A DNA stretch of 64,000 nt from Proteromonas lacertae (Eukaryota; Sar; Bigyra; Opalinata; Proteromonadidae): positions 1-64,000 of the forward strand of contig NGBS01001176.1 of the NCBI GenBank assembly GCA_002245135.1. The letters are read 5' to 3'. A program made the translations under genes and the position numbers. Positions 54,889-64,000 of this stretch are shown here, one piece after another. Under the pieces are notes generated by a model that did no database searches, was not told the DNA's origin, and worked only from the letters and a program-made list of their open reading frames with translations. Numbering within the stretch: position 1 is the stretch's first letter; the number at the start of each line of letters is the position of its first letter.

Positions 54889-55355
54889 CTCATACAATGT
54901 TTTGCAACTTACTTATACAATATACCGCATTGCATAACAAAAAGAATCATTCATGCCATTGTATAACTATTATACCATTTTGCATATTCTGTTAACTTAT
55001 GTTCTGTTAACTTACGGCAACGTACTCGTTTAACAGAACTTTTATCAATACATGTTATTCAGCTGCAGCTATATCTTTTGTTTATCCTTCTCTTTTAGTA
55101 GATGCTATATTAAAGGAATGGAAAATATATTCATTCCATGAATCTTGCATAGTATCAAAAAGATCAAATATAAGGTCTTTAACAATTTTGTTATATTTAA
55201 AAATGAAACTAATATATGCAACTAATTAGAAAAAAATATTATCACTAATCACTATGAGACAGATAGAAATTTTATAAAAGTAAAGACTTCAATTATTACT
55301 TGCTTGAAGAGGTAAATAGTAAAACTTAAGAAATTTTATAGGGTTATTTAGATTT
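54889..55355. other. No gene seen
   Basis: AT-rich spacer between the R1 element and the FkbM gene. Confidence 0.4.
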
Positions 55356-56030
55356 TTATTTTCTGCTAAATACTATATCTATAGGTGAAACATATTTCTT
55401 ATCTATATAATATCCGTTATTATTTAAAAGCATAGTGATATTTCTTTTTACATGGTTGTTTAAATGATTCCATTCAATAATCCAATGAGATACTTTTACA
55501 TTAAAATCAAATGTTTGTAAAACTTCTAATTCACTCCCTTCTACATCCAAAGAAAATAAATCTATATGTTTTACATTATATTGACTAGTAATATTTTTTA
55601 TTGTGTTGCACATAATACTATTTTTTGTTATATTACTATGATTAATTGATCCTGAATATCCTTCTTCGTGATAATTTATAAATTGTGATTTGCATATTGG
55701 TGAACAAATAATAATAGAATTATTTCTATAGTAAGAGTTATTCATTAAACTTTTGCAGTTTTTCTCTCCTCCTTCAATTAAAATACCATGCCAATTAAAA
55801 TTCTTTTCAAAAAAATAAGTGTTACTAATACTAATACCATCAAAAGCACCAATCTCATAAAAAAATCCATTCATTTTTTGTTGAAAGAAATAATAGTATA
55901 AAGATAAATCTTGATTAAATTGACTATTCTTATACTTTAACATTATTCTACTCTCTTTATTAATGTATTTAGGTGATAAAAATATAAATATAGAAATAAT
56001 TAGTATAATAAATAAACATGTAAATAACAT
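55356..56030 (-). CDS. FkbM-family methyltransferase, membrane-anchored
   Basis: 224 residues from ATG 56030 (MLFTCLFIILIISIFIFLSP, an anchor). The SAM-binding motif I lies in NGFFYEIGAFDGISISNTYF and the FkbM acidic motif in IDLFSLDVEGSELEVL. FkbM enzymes O-methylate sugars or small molecules; with the anchor and neighbouring glycosyltransferases, a role in capping glycans in the secretory pathway is likely. Intact frame. Confidence 0.85.
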   Translation of the reverse strand: MLFTCLFIILIISIFIFLSPKYINKESRIMLKYKNSQFNQDLSLYYYFFQQKMNGFFYEIGAFDGISISNTYFFEKNFNWHGILIEGGEKNCKSLMNNSYYRNNSIIICSPICKSQFINYHEEGYSGSINHSNITKNSIMCNTIKNITSQYNVKHIDLFSLDVEGSELEVLQTFDFNVKVSHWIIEWNHLNNHVKRNITMLLNNNGYYIDKKYVSPIDIVFSRK

Positions 56031-56724
56031 ATCCTCAATTAACACTATAATAACAGTGTTTTTGCTTCCTTCTGATTGTACTTATCGTTGCTTTTCCTTG
56101 GAGTTTCATACAGTAAATGAACTCCATTTAGTTGCAGACCTTGATCTCCAATCGCTGGACTTATCAACATAGAACTGGATGTAACTCTTGGTTAAATTGC
56201 TAGGGAGTTTAAACGTGATCTCAGGAATTATGCCTGAGTTGACATTGCTTAAGACTCCATAACTAAATCATTAGCATAGATTTATGGTTCTCCCATCAAT
56301 GATGCTGTAGAAGGATATAGAGAATTATAATCTACATACATAATATCAGATTCTCTTTTTGGCGGAAAAGCATGAGTATCTTCAAATAATGGTGGATGTA
56401 TATAATGTTTTTTAGCTACTGTTTAATCAAATATCATATTGTTCTACATGTTTATATATGTTTAATTCAATATTACATATATAATTGCAAAATTTTGCAA
56501 GAATAATGATGTTGTTAATTTCTTTCCAGATTTTATACAAGTAATTTTACCCCATAGTTCTTTCACTATTTCCCTTAACTCAATAAGAATTATGAAATTA
56601 TAAAAACATTTATTGTGAAATTCTATGTATATGTTAAAGTTAATCATAAAATATATTAAATATTTTCAAATGAATTATGAGATGGTTGAAGTTTATACTA
56701 TTATTATTTACAGTATAATTATAT
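56031..56724. other. Higher-GC patch and AT-rich spacer, no gene
   Basis: 56050-56260 is a short higher-GC island with no recognised frame. The rest is AT-rich. The minus frame at 56462-56647 lacks recognisable features. Confidence 0.35.
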
Positions 56725-57738
56725 TTAACATTTTGTATTATGTTTAATATATGACAAATATAATCTTAAATTAGAATTATTTCTATAATTAGCCTTTATT
56801 GCCCTATCATATTGGTGTATTAAATGAGGTATGGAATAATCTTGATTATATATCACATTATTAATAGGTAGACAACAATAAGGAGAATCAAACAACCACA
56901 AAGCTAATGTTCTTACAGGTGAATGAGATGAATTAAGTATGTAAATAGGATAATGAAAATTAGTTTTACATCTTATAAATGCGTTTATACCTCCCTGATC
57001 GTTAGCATTACAGTTAAAAGAGCATATATAATTAAGTAATTCGGATAGAAAATATATTATACCAGGATATGTGGCAAATACTACTCCTCCGTTTATAACT
57101 TTGTTATTGTATAAATATTTGTTAGGTTTATACTTTTTGACAAACATTATATTAGATTTATCTCCTCCTATTTTTCTTTTTGGATGTTCTTCTACAAAAT
57201 ATATTCCTCTATTTATATTCCAATTAAATGGATTTAGTTGAAATAAGACATCTCTTACATCGGTTAAAAGAATGCTATTGTATCTATATCCATAATATGT
57301 AAGAAATAACTTGTATAAATTGTATCTGTAAGTAACAAATGATTTACCTTGATAATAATTTAATTCTTTTAATATGTTTGATTTAGAAATAGGATAATGT
57401 GTATGGTTATAAGGATAAAAAGGAAAATGATCATTTAGTTCAATAAATACAATTTTTTTATCTTTTAAATATTGTTTTAATGTTGTTGGTATTAAAAATG
57501 TAAAGAAAATAGTATCTCCGCAATAATCTGTTCTATTTAATGATTCTACAAAATTTCTCATATGAGTTAAATTATAATTCAAAGCAATAGCCAAAATTAA
57601 TTGTTTTTTGTTGTGTTTCGAATTTAATTCATTTTTAAAATTAAAATATACTAAATTATAACAATAATTACATAAGAAGTAATTTATCATAAAAATAGAA
57701 AACAAAAAGTATAATACATATCTAAAAATATATTTCAT
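56725..57738 (-). CDS. GT-A-type glycosyltransferase
   Basis: 337 residues with an N-terminal anchor (residues about 5-25). ILLTDVRDVLFQLNPF contains the acidic nucleotide-sugar/metal site, followed by KVINGGVVFATYPGI and NANDQGGINAF, the order seen in several GT-A nucleotide-sugar transferases with a D(V)RDV(L)FQ motif. The exact CAZy family is uncertain. The ATG (57736-57738) overlaps the TGA of the upstream fucosyltransferase-like gene as ATGA. Confidence 0.7.
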   Translation of the reverse strand: MKYIFRYVLYFLFSIFMINYFLCNYCYNLVYFNFKNELNSKHNKKQLILAIALNYNLTHMRNFVESLNRTDYCGDTIFFTFLIPTTLKQYLKDKKIVFIELNDHFPFYPYNHTHYPISKSNILKELNYYQGKSFVTYRYNLYKLFLTYYGYRYNSILLTDVRDVLFQLNPFNWNINRGIYFVEEHPKRKIGGDKSNIMFVKKYKPNKYLYNNKVINGGVVFATYPGIIYFLSELLNYICSFNCNANDQGGINAFIRCKTNFHYPIYILNSSHSPVRTLALWLFDSPYCCLPINNVIYNQDYSIPHLIHQYDRAIKANYRNNSNLRLYLSYIKHNTKC

Positions 57739-58791
57739 TTTAATGATTTACATTTACTTAGTTGATTTTTTATTTGGTTGTAAAGAGGATCGTATATATT
57801 TTTTGTTCCATCAATTTTTATATATGATTTATTTATATTGTAATTATTGTATAGAATAATTAAAGAAAAAGTGCTATATGATGATAATATCAAAAAATCA
57901 CTATTTGATAACAAAGTAATATCACCCAATAATTTTTCATATATTAATAGAGAATGATTATAATTATTGTCAATATGATTAATATGCATTATTTGATAAT
58001 CTTCTTTGTAATTAATGACATATTTTATATACTTTTTCACTCTAGAAACAAAGATTTTACTGTCACTACTTAATAACAATTTGCATTTTCTACTATTGCA
58101 TATTTTATAATATAATTTAACTAAATTTATTAATGTTTTATTATCAGTCTTGCATGTCTTATTCAGATTCATGCAATTATCTCCCATTCTTATGTGACTA
58201 CCTATATAATAAATGTTCTTTTCTAGATGCATATTATTAATTCGTTTTATTTTTATATATTTCTTGAATATAAGTGAATTTATATATACAATTTCTTCAC
58301 TTATTACTTTTATTTTACTGTTCAGCAAATTTAAATTAATAATCATTTTTTTAATAAAAGGTATATTTAGTAATTGAGGTAATAAATCATAATGACTTGT
58401 TATTTCTATATAAAGACTTGCTGAGTATATTATTTTTTTAATTATATTAGCAAAAGATAAGCAATATGGATATCCTGAAAATCTATAACTAGTGATGCTT
58501 TTATTTCTCAATTTTCTGTCTTTTATTATAATGCGTTTATTAAATATTACAATTCTATTTAATGAATTTAAGTTATATACTATTATATGTTAGTAAAAAT
58601 ATACATATTAATTTTCTTTCACTTAGAAATGATAGAATTAATGAGGAGCTTATTCCTAATAATTTGTTTCCCAAACCACCTGAGTTTGGTTTAGTATAAA
58701 TATATTTATGTACTATATTAAATAATATAATAGAGTGAAAATTTATAGATATTATTATAATGAATATAATATAATATATAAAGAATAACAT
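57735..58791 (-). CDS. Fucosyltransferase-like glycosyltransferase (paralogue)
   Basis: Exon 1 (58605-58791) encodes an anchor (FFIYYIIFIIIISINF) and GGLGNKLLGISSSLILS, the nucleotide-binding loop. A 25-nt intron (58580-58604) leads to exon 2 (57735-58579), which has GSHIRMGDNC and the LILSSYSTFSLIILY region. Joined length is 343 residues. Same organisation as 33099-34251. The stop codon overlaps the start of the next gene (ATGA), and 40 bp separate it from the gene upstream. Confidence 0.65.
58580..58604 (-). other. 25-nt intron with branch-like ACTAAC
   Basis: GTATATTTTTACTAACATAT followed by AATAG on the minus strand. An exact yeast-like ACTAAC lies 9 nt from the acceptor. Same length and site as the intron at 33986-34010. 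Confidence 0.85.
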
Positions 58792-58831
58792 TAAATAAAG
58801 AAATGTAAATTATCACCTATATAGCATTTCA

Positions 58832-59689
58832 TTAAAATTTTAGAGGATGAAAGAATTTATTCCTTTTTTCCTTATTTAAGGTAATATTATTCCACATTTC
58901 TATTGTTAATGAAATTCCAGCACATAAAGGAGATCCAATATATTTGTGAGGTATTTCTTCATATGTTAGATTATAGTAATATACTAATTCTATTGTGCTT
59001 GTTTCAGTTTGAGAATGATAATTATTTTGTAAATCAACTATCATTTTTGATATATATCGTTTTGACCATCTTTGAACATACTCTCTATTATTATATCCTT
59101 TACTAGAAGTGAAAGTGATAGATCTTCTTTTTATATATTTATCTGTTGCACAATAAAACCATACCCAATTTGTATTTATTATTCCTACATTTATTGTAAT
59201 AAGATCCTTCTGATTATTTCTATAATGTTTTATAAAATTATATAAGTTTCCTGTATAACCAACATCTTGCTCTATTACCCACATAAAATCATATTCTTTC
59301 TTTAATTTTTTATAAAATATAATTAATGATTCAGAATGAGAAATCCATGAAAGCAATCTTGAACTTTTAAAACTACTACAATTACCTTTTAATTCTGAAA
59401 TACTCGGATATGTTATTAATATTTCCTTAAAGGAAACAACTATATTTAGTATATTTGATTTGTTCAATAGAGAAGAATTAATGTTATTCATAGATAATAA
59501 AAAGAATTTATACTGATCAGGAAAATCCATACTCCAAGTAATATATCTTGATAACTGATTAGTTGTAACTTTGTTTATCCTAACCACTATACATATGGTA
59601 TTGTATTTAATTCTGTACAAATGATAAAATGTAAGCAAAAATATAGTAGTATTAACTAATATGTAAATTAAATAAATAATACATTTCAT
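58832..59689 (-). CDS. Putative GT-A glycosyltransferase of unknown family
   Basis: 285 residues with an anchor (residues about 3-22). FMWVIEQDVGYTGNL has an acidic site in the right context, followed by the EYVQRWSKRYISKM segment and a C-terminal NKFFHPLKF. The pattern fits an uncharacterised eukaryotic sugar-transferase-like family, but I cannot give a CAZy number. Divergent from the GT31 gene at 59722, with only 32 bp between the two starts. Confidence 0.55.
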   Translation of the reverse strand: MKCIIYLIYILVNTTIFLLTFYHLYRIKYNTICIVVRINKVTTNQLSRYITWSMDFPDQYKFFLLSMNNINSSLLNKSNILNIVVSFKEILITYPSISELKGNCSSFKSSRLLSWISHSESLIIFYKKLKKEYDFMWVIEQDVGYTGNLYNFIKHYRNNQKDLITINVGIINTNWVWFYCATDKYIKRRSITFTSSKGYNNREYVQRWSKRYISKMIVDLQNNYHSQTETSTIELVYYYNLTYEEIPHKYIGSPLCAGISLTIEMWNNITLNKEKRNKFFHPLKF

Positions 59690-59721
59690 AAAATATTATA
59701 TTTGTATCATCCATAAATACT

Positions 59722-60747
59722 ATGTTAATATTATATTTATATATAATTTATTTCCTTACAATATGTATAATATTATTGCTAGATTATTATATGAAAATGC
59801 ATAGTAATAGAGAGATATTATTTATGAAAGAATTGTTGTTATATAACAGAGATGTATATATATATAACAATTTTTTTAAATGTAAAACAATTGAAGATAT
59901 AAATTACATAAGAAATAAGTCTTTATACAGAAAAATTGGATATGGCGGACATCCTGTGAAACATTTGTTTAAGTTACCATTAGATAATACAGTTCTTGCT
60001 TATCCTATTATACATAGTCTAAATGTTGATGTAATTTTGTTTATTCATTGTAGACCAGAAGAATTTTATGAAAGATTCTTAAGTAGAAAGAATTTTTATA
60101 AAACAAATAACACAGTAGTTGTTTATATTACATCAAGAAGTTTAAATTCAAGCGTTAATCATAAAATAAAACGTGAATCTTTCCTATATGGTGATATATT
60201 ACAATTTAATGAATATTCTTCATATTTTAATTTAAGCCTTCAAACACTTCACATGTTGCAATGGTCTTTACGTGTTAAATATAAATATCTAATAAAATCT
60301 GACGTGGATGTTTATATTAATCTAAAGTTGATATTATCCTATTTGAAGAATATTAACTTAAGTATTAAATATTATGCAATTGGTAGAGTATCTAAAACAT
60401 ATGTAATTAGAAACAAAAAATATAGTCATTATATACCTATTGATATTGTAAAAGAAAATATGTACCCATCTTATTTACAAGGAGTAGGATATATTATACC
60501 TTACAATACAGTGAAATTAATGAATGATTCATTTGAATATGTAAACCCAAAAATATGGATTGAAGATGTATTTTTGGGATATATTTATAAGTTCCTAAAT
60601 GCATCATTAATTGATATTTCACAGTATATTGTTAGAGATGTTAAACTCAACATTTCAGCTGCAATAAGTAATATAATACAAAATATGTTTGTACATGGAT
60701 TCTATCCAATTGAAATACATTTATTAAGTAAAAATAATAATTTATGA
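59722..60747 (+). CDS. GT31-type glycosyltransferase
   Basis: 341 residues. Anchor at residues about 3-21, YLIKSDVDVYINL (DxD), YPSYLQGVGYIIPY and WIEDVFLGYIYK: the three GT31 blocks in order. Likely a Golgi beta-1,3-glycosyltransferase. Its TGA overlaps the ATG of the next gene as ATGA (60744-60747). Confidence 0.85.
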   Translation: MLILYLYIIYFLTICIILLLDYYMKMHSNREILFMKELLLYNRDVYIYNNFFKCKTIEDINYIRNKSLYRKIGYGGHPVKHLFKLPLDNTVLAYPIIHSLNVDVILFIHCRPEEFYERFLSRKNFYKTNNTVVVYITSRSLNSSVNHKIKRESFLYGDILQFNEYSSYFNLSLQTLHMLQWSLRVKYKYLIKSDVDVYINLKLILSYLKNINLSIKYYAIGRVSKTYVIRNKKYSHYIPIDIVKENMYPSYLQGVGYIIPYNTVKLMNDSFEYVNPKIWIEDVFLGYIYKFLNASLIDISQYIVRDVKLNISAAISNIIQNMFVHGFYPIEIHLLSKNNNL

Positions 60748-61550
60748 AAAATTGGTTTGTATTTACAGTAAAAATAATTATAATTATTGAGTTATTTAAT
60801 TATTATATTTATATATCTAAATATGATAATTTCTATAACTGCATATCATTAGTTATACCTTCAACTTACTTAACGTGGATTAAATGTAAAAAACAAATTG
60901 AAAATATGATATGTAGAAGTATAGAATATCCTAATGAAATAATAATTGTTATATCTGATAGTCAGTACGATAGAAATGTATTATTTTATACATACTGTAA
61001 ATATAATGTATCTCTTTATTATCGAAAAAATCATAGAAATTCAGCATCAAATAAGAACTTTGGATCGAGATTTACAAAATGCTCATACATAAGCTATTTT
61101 GATGCAGATGATATAATGACAAAAAATAGAATTAAAATATTAAGATATATTATAGATATGCATAATAGTTATGATATAATTATGCACATGTATATAAGGA
61201 ATTACACATTGCTAAAAGAAAACAATGAACTGCCAACTGAATTAAGTAAATATTTCTATTTAAATTCTTCATATATTACACAATTGTATAGAAGTAAAAT
61301 AAAAGCACATAAAGTACAATTATGGGGTTGTTGTCATTTTCTTCCTATTCACTACCATATTAGTAACGGATGGATCACTATAAAAAGAAGTCTTTTTGAT
61401 AAAGAAAAATTTAATGAAGATATATCAATTCAAAGAGCAGAAGATAGTGAATATAATGGAAGAGTTATATCAAAAGGATACAAAACTCTTATACTTGCTA
61501 TGGTATTAGGATATTATTCAAAACAAAATGAATGTGATATTTTAATATAA
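60744..61550 (+). CDS. GT2-family glycosyltransferase
   Basis: 268 residues. Anchor at residues about 7-24, then NCISLVIPSTY and SASNKNFGSRFTKCSYISYF followed by DADDIM, the GT-A DxD of GT2. A WITIKRSLFDKEKFNED block and the E/D acceptor region EDSEYNGRV follow. Family is clear; the sugar is unknown. Start overlaps the upstream stop. The 3' end overlaps the convergent gene at 61542 by 9 bp. Confidence 0.8.
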   Translation: MKNWFVFTVKIIIIIELFNYYIYISKYDNFYNCISLVIPSTYLTWIKCKKQIENMICRSIEYPNEIIIVISDSQYDRNVLFYTYCKYNVSLYYRKNHRNSASNKNFGSRFTKCSYISYFDADDIMTKNRIKILRYIIDMHNSYDIIMHMYIRNYTLLKENNELPTELSKYFYLNSSYITQLYRSKIKAHKVQLWGCCHFLPIHYHISNGWITIKRSLFDKEKFNEDISIQRAEDSEYNGRVISKGYKTLILAMVLGYYSKQNECDILI

Positions 61551-62222
61551 TACTCCATGATAGCATATGTCATTAGTTATAATATGATAAGTAATTCTCT
61601 TTTGCTTTCTATGATAATACTTATTTAACTTTTGAAATGTTAAATTCAATTTTCTGTATATAATTGCCATATGCATATCTTCTCTATAGATAATTCTTTT
61701 CTCTTTCAATAGTTCTATATAAATTGTAGTAATAAATGTACTAGGAGTTATAACAAATCCTCCAGCTACAAAATGAGGAAATATATTATATGGATAAATT
61801 GATTTAGGTAAAAATACAGAAGAATTTTCATATCTTCTAACTTTCATTTGTGGATAGTAAAATCCACTAATCATGTGTTTATTTAAATATATATTTATAT
61901 ATATTATAATTAAAGGTATGTTTGGTATAATATCATCATCATTTTTTATTATATAATCTGAGCATATATTCTTTTTAGTATAGAATCTGTAAATACTGCA
62001 TGTCATTATAGTTAGATTATAGTAACTATCAACAATATCAATACCAACAATATCATTTTTGCTTTCTTTTTTGATAGTATTTAAATTTTCTTTTGTAGCA
62101 ATAACAAAATTATAATTACATGATAGTTTTAAACATATCCTGCCCCATGTAGATTTTATTCTTTTTCTGTGTGCAAAATGATTAAAAGATGATACTATAT
62201 AGAATATTAGTTTAAAGAACAT
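61542..62222 (-). CDS. GT31 beta-1,3-glycosyltransferase, start unresolved
   Basis: The most canonical GT31 of the window: HRKRIKSTWG (R.xxR.TW), DIVDSYYNLTIMT, IIKNDDDIIPNI, HFVAGGFVITPS and YREDMHMAI. The Met at 62222 lies after the expected membrane anchor. The frame is open upstream to about 62405 through a strong anchor (SVIFIFVCFILFIFS), but no ATG occurs there. A candidate acceptor TTTCAG lies at the upstream edge, so a first exon may be missing from view. Confidence 0.8.
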   Translation of the reverse strand: MFFKLIFYIVSSFNHFAHRKRIKSTWGRICLKLSCNYNFVIATKENLNTIKKESKNDIVGIDIVDSYYNLTIMTCSIYRFYTKKNICSDYIIKNDDDIIPNIPLIIIYINIYLNKHMISGFYYPQMKVRRYENSSVFLPKSIYPYNIFPHFVAGGFVITPSTFITTIYIELLKEKRIIYREDMHMAIIYRKLNLTFQKLNKYYHRKQKRITYHIITNDICYHGVLY

Positions 62223-62401
62223 TTGATTAGTAGGTTGTATTGAAAAATTATAATAGAATGGATTGTTTGTATAAATATCCTTCTTTATAGAATGAGAGAT
62301 GTTTGTGTTTTTCTTAGAAAATATAAAAAGTATAAAACATACAAAAATAAAAATTACACTAGATATTCTAAATATATATAAATATATATATATAAGACTG
62401 A

Positions 62402-63370
62402 AATATTAATGAATATGTAATTACTTTAGTTTTAATATTAATTATTATTCTGACATTATACTTTTTTATATTTTCATTATTAATAACGCTAATATTTTTG
62501 TTAATTAAAAGCAATAATATTGATAGAATATATCCTCAAAATGATTATGAGCAAATAATACAATTTGATCAACTACATATGAATGTACTAAACAAATTGA
62601 ATTGTGTATATCCCTTAAAGGAAGTAAATCTAAAAAATCTATTAATTTTTCTTTTATCTAGAGATAGATACTATGCTGTGTATTATTCTCTAAAGTATTG
62701 GTTAAAGTTAGATAAAAAAATGCAAATTAAAATAATTATATTAGATCATTACACAACATATAAACCTTTACTTGAATATTACAATGTTATTGAAAAAATT
62801 CATAATATTAAAATATACAAATTAAAAGAATTAAATTGGAGAAATGCAATTGATAAAGAGGTACCTGATGTAATAAGCTGCTATTTAAAGAAGTTTAAAC
62901 AATATAAATATTATGTCTTGTCAGATGTTGATATTATACTAATCAATATTCCTAACAATATGTTTGATTTATATAGCACAATTCTATCTAGTTGTAAGGT
63001 TAATGTAGTTGGGCCATCTTTAATGATAAATGATATATCAATGCTATTTCCAGACTATAAAAGAGTTTATAATTTTGAAACAAAATATCTTAAAAGCAAT
63101 CATTATGATGTTCTATATAGAAATTATTATGTATCATTTATTGAAGCTGATATCGATACAATATTTGGAATGAGAAAAAGTACTGCAAGATTTAAAAGAC
63201 ATAGTAAATTATCATTTAGATCTTTATCTCCTTACATATCACATCATATTGATTGGTATATCACAGCTAAATCTATTCCTACATCTTTTATATACTATGT
63301 CAATCATTCAAAATCCATAAATCACTCTGGTTCTGCATTTAAAATTTCCAATTCACTAAAACAACCTTAG
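62402..63370 (+). CDS. GT-A glycosyltransferase, start unresolved
   Basis: The annotated core (from the TTG at 62498) includes YYVLSDVDIILINIPNNMFD (acidic metal site) and YISHHIDWYITAKSIPTSFI. The frame is open upstream to 62402 through an anchor (LVLILIIILTLYFFIFSLL) without any ATG. Family uncertain. It faces the GT31 gene at 61542-62222 head to head. The next gene starts 9 bp after its stop. Confidence 0.6.
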   Translation, partial: NINEYVITLVLILIIILTLYFFIFSLLITLIFLLIKSNNIDRIYPQNDYEQIIQFDQLHMNVLNKLNCVYPLKEVNLKNLLIFLLSRDRYYAVYYSLKYWLKLDKKMQIKIIILDHYTTYKPLLEYYNVIEKIHNIKIYKLKELNWRNAIDKEVPDVISCYLKKFKQYKYYVLSDVDIILINIPNNMFDLYSTILSSCKVNVVGPSLMINDISMLFPDYKRVYNFETKYLKSNHYDVLYRNYYVSFIEADIDTIFGMRKSTARFKRHSKLSFRSLSPYISHHIDWYITAKSIPTSFIYYVNHSKSINHSGSAFKISNSLKQP

Positions 63371-63379
63371 AATTGATAA

Positions 63380-64000
63380 ATGTTAAATATATTTATTATA
63401 TATTTTATTTTAATGGTGATTTGTGTTAGATACTATGATTATATTTTTAATAATTATATCTTTACAAGGATTACATTTAACAGAAATGATAATTTATCAG
63501 AATTGTTTATTAATTCTGTTAATATATACAATCAAAGAATAGATTATATAAATCGTATGTACAAAATGAATCAGATATGTAAGGGATGGAAGAAAGCAAT
63601 AATTGTACTATTAAAATATGATGAAATTAAAAAGTTTATAAATAGAAACTACTTATTTCTTATACAAAAATATCATGATGAATTAATATTCTTTGTTACT
63701 GAAAGAATATCTAAAACAACTTTATATAAAGATATAAAATATATAGTAGTGGATATATCTGAAATTTTTTTCTCATTTCCTTATAAATTTAATCAATCAG
63801 CACATAAACCAAACTATATGAAGAGAGGAAAATGGAATTACCAACATATGTGTAGATTCTTTTTTAAAAATATATTTTTTCATCCCATATTGTGTGATGT
63901 TGATATTTATATGAGGCTTGATTCAGAATCAATACTAAATACTACTCAAAATTTATTTAATTTAATGGGGGAAGGAATTGTCTATATGCACAATAAAATA
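63380..64000 (+). CDS. GT15 (KRE2/MNT1-type) mannosyltransferase, partial
   Basis: 207 codons to the window edge, open at the 3' end. Anchor at residues about 3-16; NYQHMCRFFFKNIFFHPIL followed by CDVDIYMRLDSES matches the acceptor/catalytic block of GT15 alpha-1,2-mannosyltransferases (usual form RF.SG.FF..P.L..YD.YWR.EP). GT15 is best known from fungi, where it extends O- and N-glycans in the Golgi. Truncated only by the window. Confidence 0.8.
   Translation, partial: MLNIFIIYFILMVICVRYYDYIFNNYIFTRITFNRNDNLSELFINSVNIYNQRIDYINRMYKMNQICKGWKKAIIVLLKYDEIKKFINRNYLFLIQKYHDELIFFVTERISKTTLYKDIKYIVVDISEIFFSFPYKFNQSAHKPNYMKRGKWNYQHMCRFFFKNIFFHPILCDVDIYMRLDSESILNTTQNLFNLMGEGIVYMHNKI

Noticed and set aside
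33908-58605. Programmed frameshift in both fucosyltransferase-like genes
   Set aside because: A 25-nt GT...AG intron at the same place in each gene restores one open frame and is the simpler explanation.
28163-64000. Whole glycosyltransferase region as a giant-virus insertion
   Set aside because: Ultrashort introns of the host type and no viral hallmark gene among them; kept only as an alternative.

Overview
The window reads as nuclear DNA of an AT-rich microbial eukaryote using the standard code. The anchor is a gene for the largest subunit of RNA polymerase I (553-6059, minus), followed by a PH-domain gene and a repeat protein with nine TFKPxI-type motifs. Introns are very short (25 to 54 nt, GTATxT...TAG), and most gene spacers are tens of bases. 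The species cannot be named from the sequence.

Layout. 0-9 kb: housekeeping genes. 9.2-11.2 kb: a dead hAT transposon and one arm of a foldback repeat (called R1 here). 11.8-14.9 kb (minus) and 25.7-27.7 kb (plus): two diverged copies of a two-gene unit, a retroviral-type integrase plus a C48/Ulp1-like cysteine peptidase, pointing outward. Between them lies a Polinton/adintovirus-like endogenous viral element, V1 (18.36-24.22 kb), with an intact adenain-like protease, an Arg-rich core protein and small structural-type genes. A heavily nonsense-mutated, intron-containing pseudogene follows V1 (24.4-25.6 kb). 28.1-34.3 kb: a compact run of secretory-pathway glycosyltransferases (GT61, GT31, GT77 and fucosyltransferase-like). 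34.4-37.9 kb: R1 elements, a GT61 fragment and islands of higher GC. 38.8-50.5 kb: a second viral element, V2, with protein-primed DNA polymerase B, a truncated protease, basic core/pVI-like proteins, a candidate double-jelly-roll capsid protein and a penton-like protein. 50.5-55 kb: a BED-finger gene, a dead Tc1/mariner and a complete 638-bp R1 foldback element. 55.3-64 kb: a second, even denser glycosyltransferase cluster (FkbM, fucosyltransferase-like, GT31, GT2, GT15 and others), with two same-strand pairs overlapping as ATGA.

How the parts relate. V1 and V2 are two diverged members of one virus lineage. They share the protease, core proteins and a tail-like coiled protein, but each has lost different modules. 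Neither shows a packaging ATPase, and no integrase lies inside either block. Many in-frame stops in V1, V2, the integrase/peptidase units and the 24.4-kb pseudogene can be explained by C-to-T (or G-to-A) transitions, and two start codons read ATA where ATG is expected. Single-base frame breaks also occur in otherwise intact host genes (RPA1, the PH gene), so some frameshifts may be assembly indels. The glycosyltransferases almost all begin with a single membrane anchor, as expected of Golgi enzymes, and look like a lineage-specific, mobile-element-riddled glycan-building locus.
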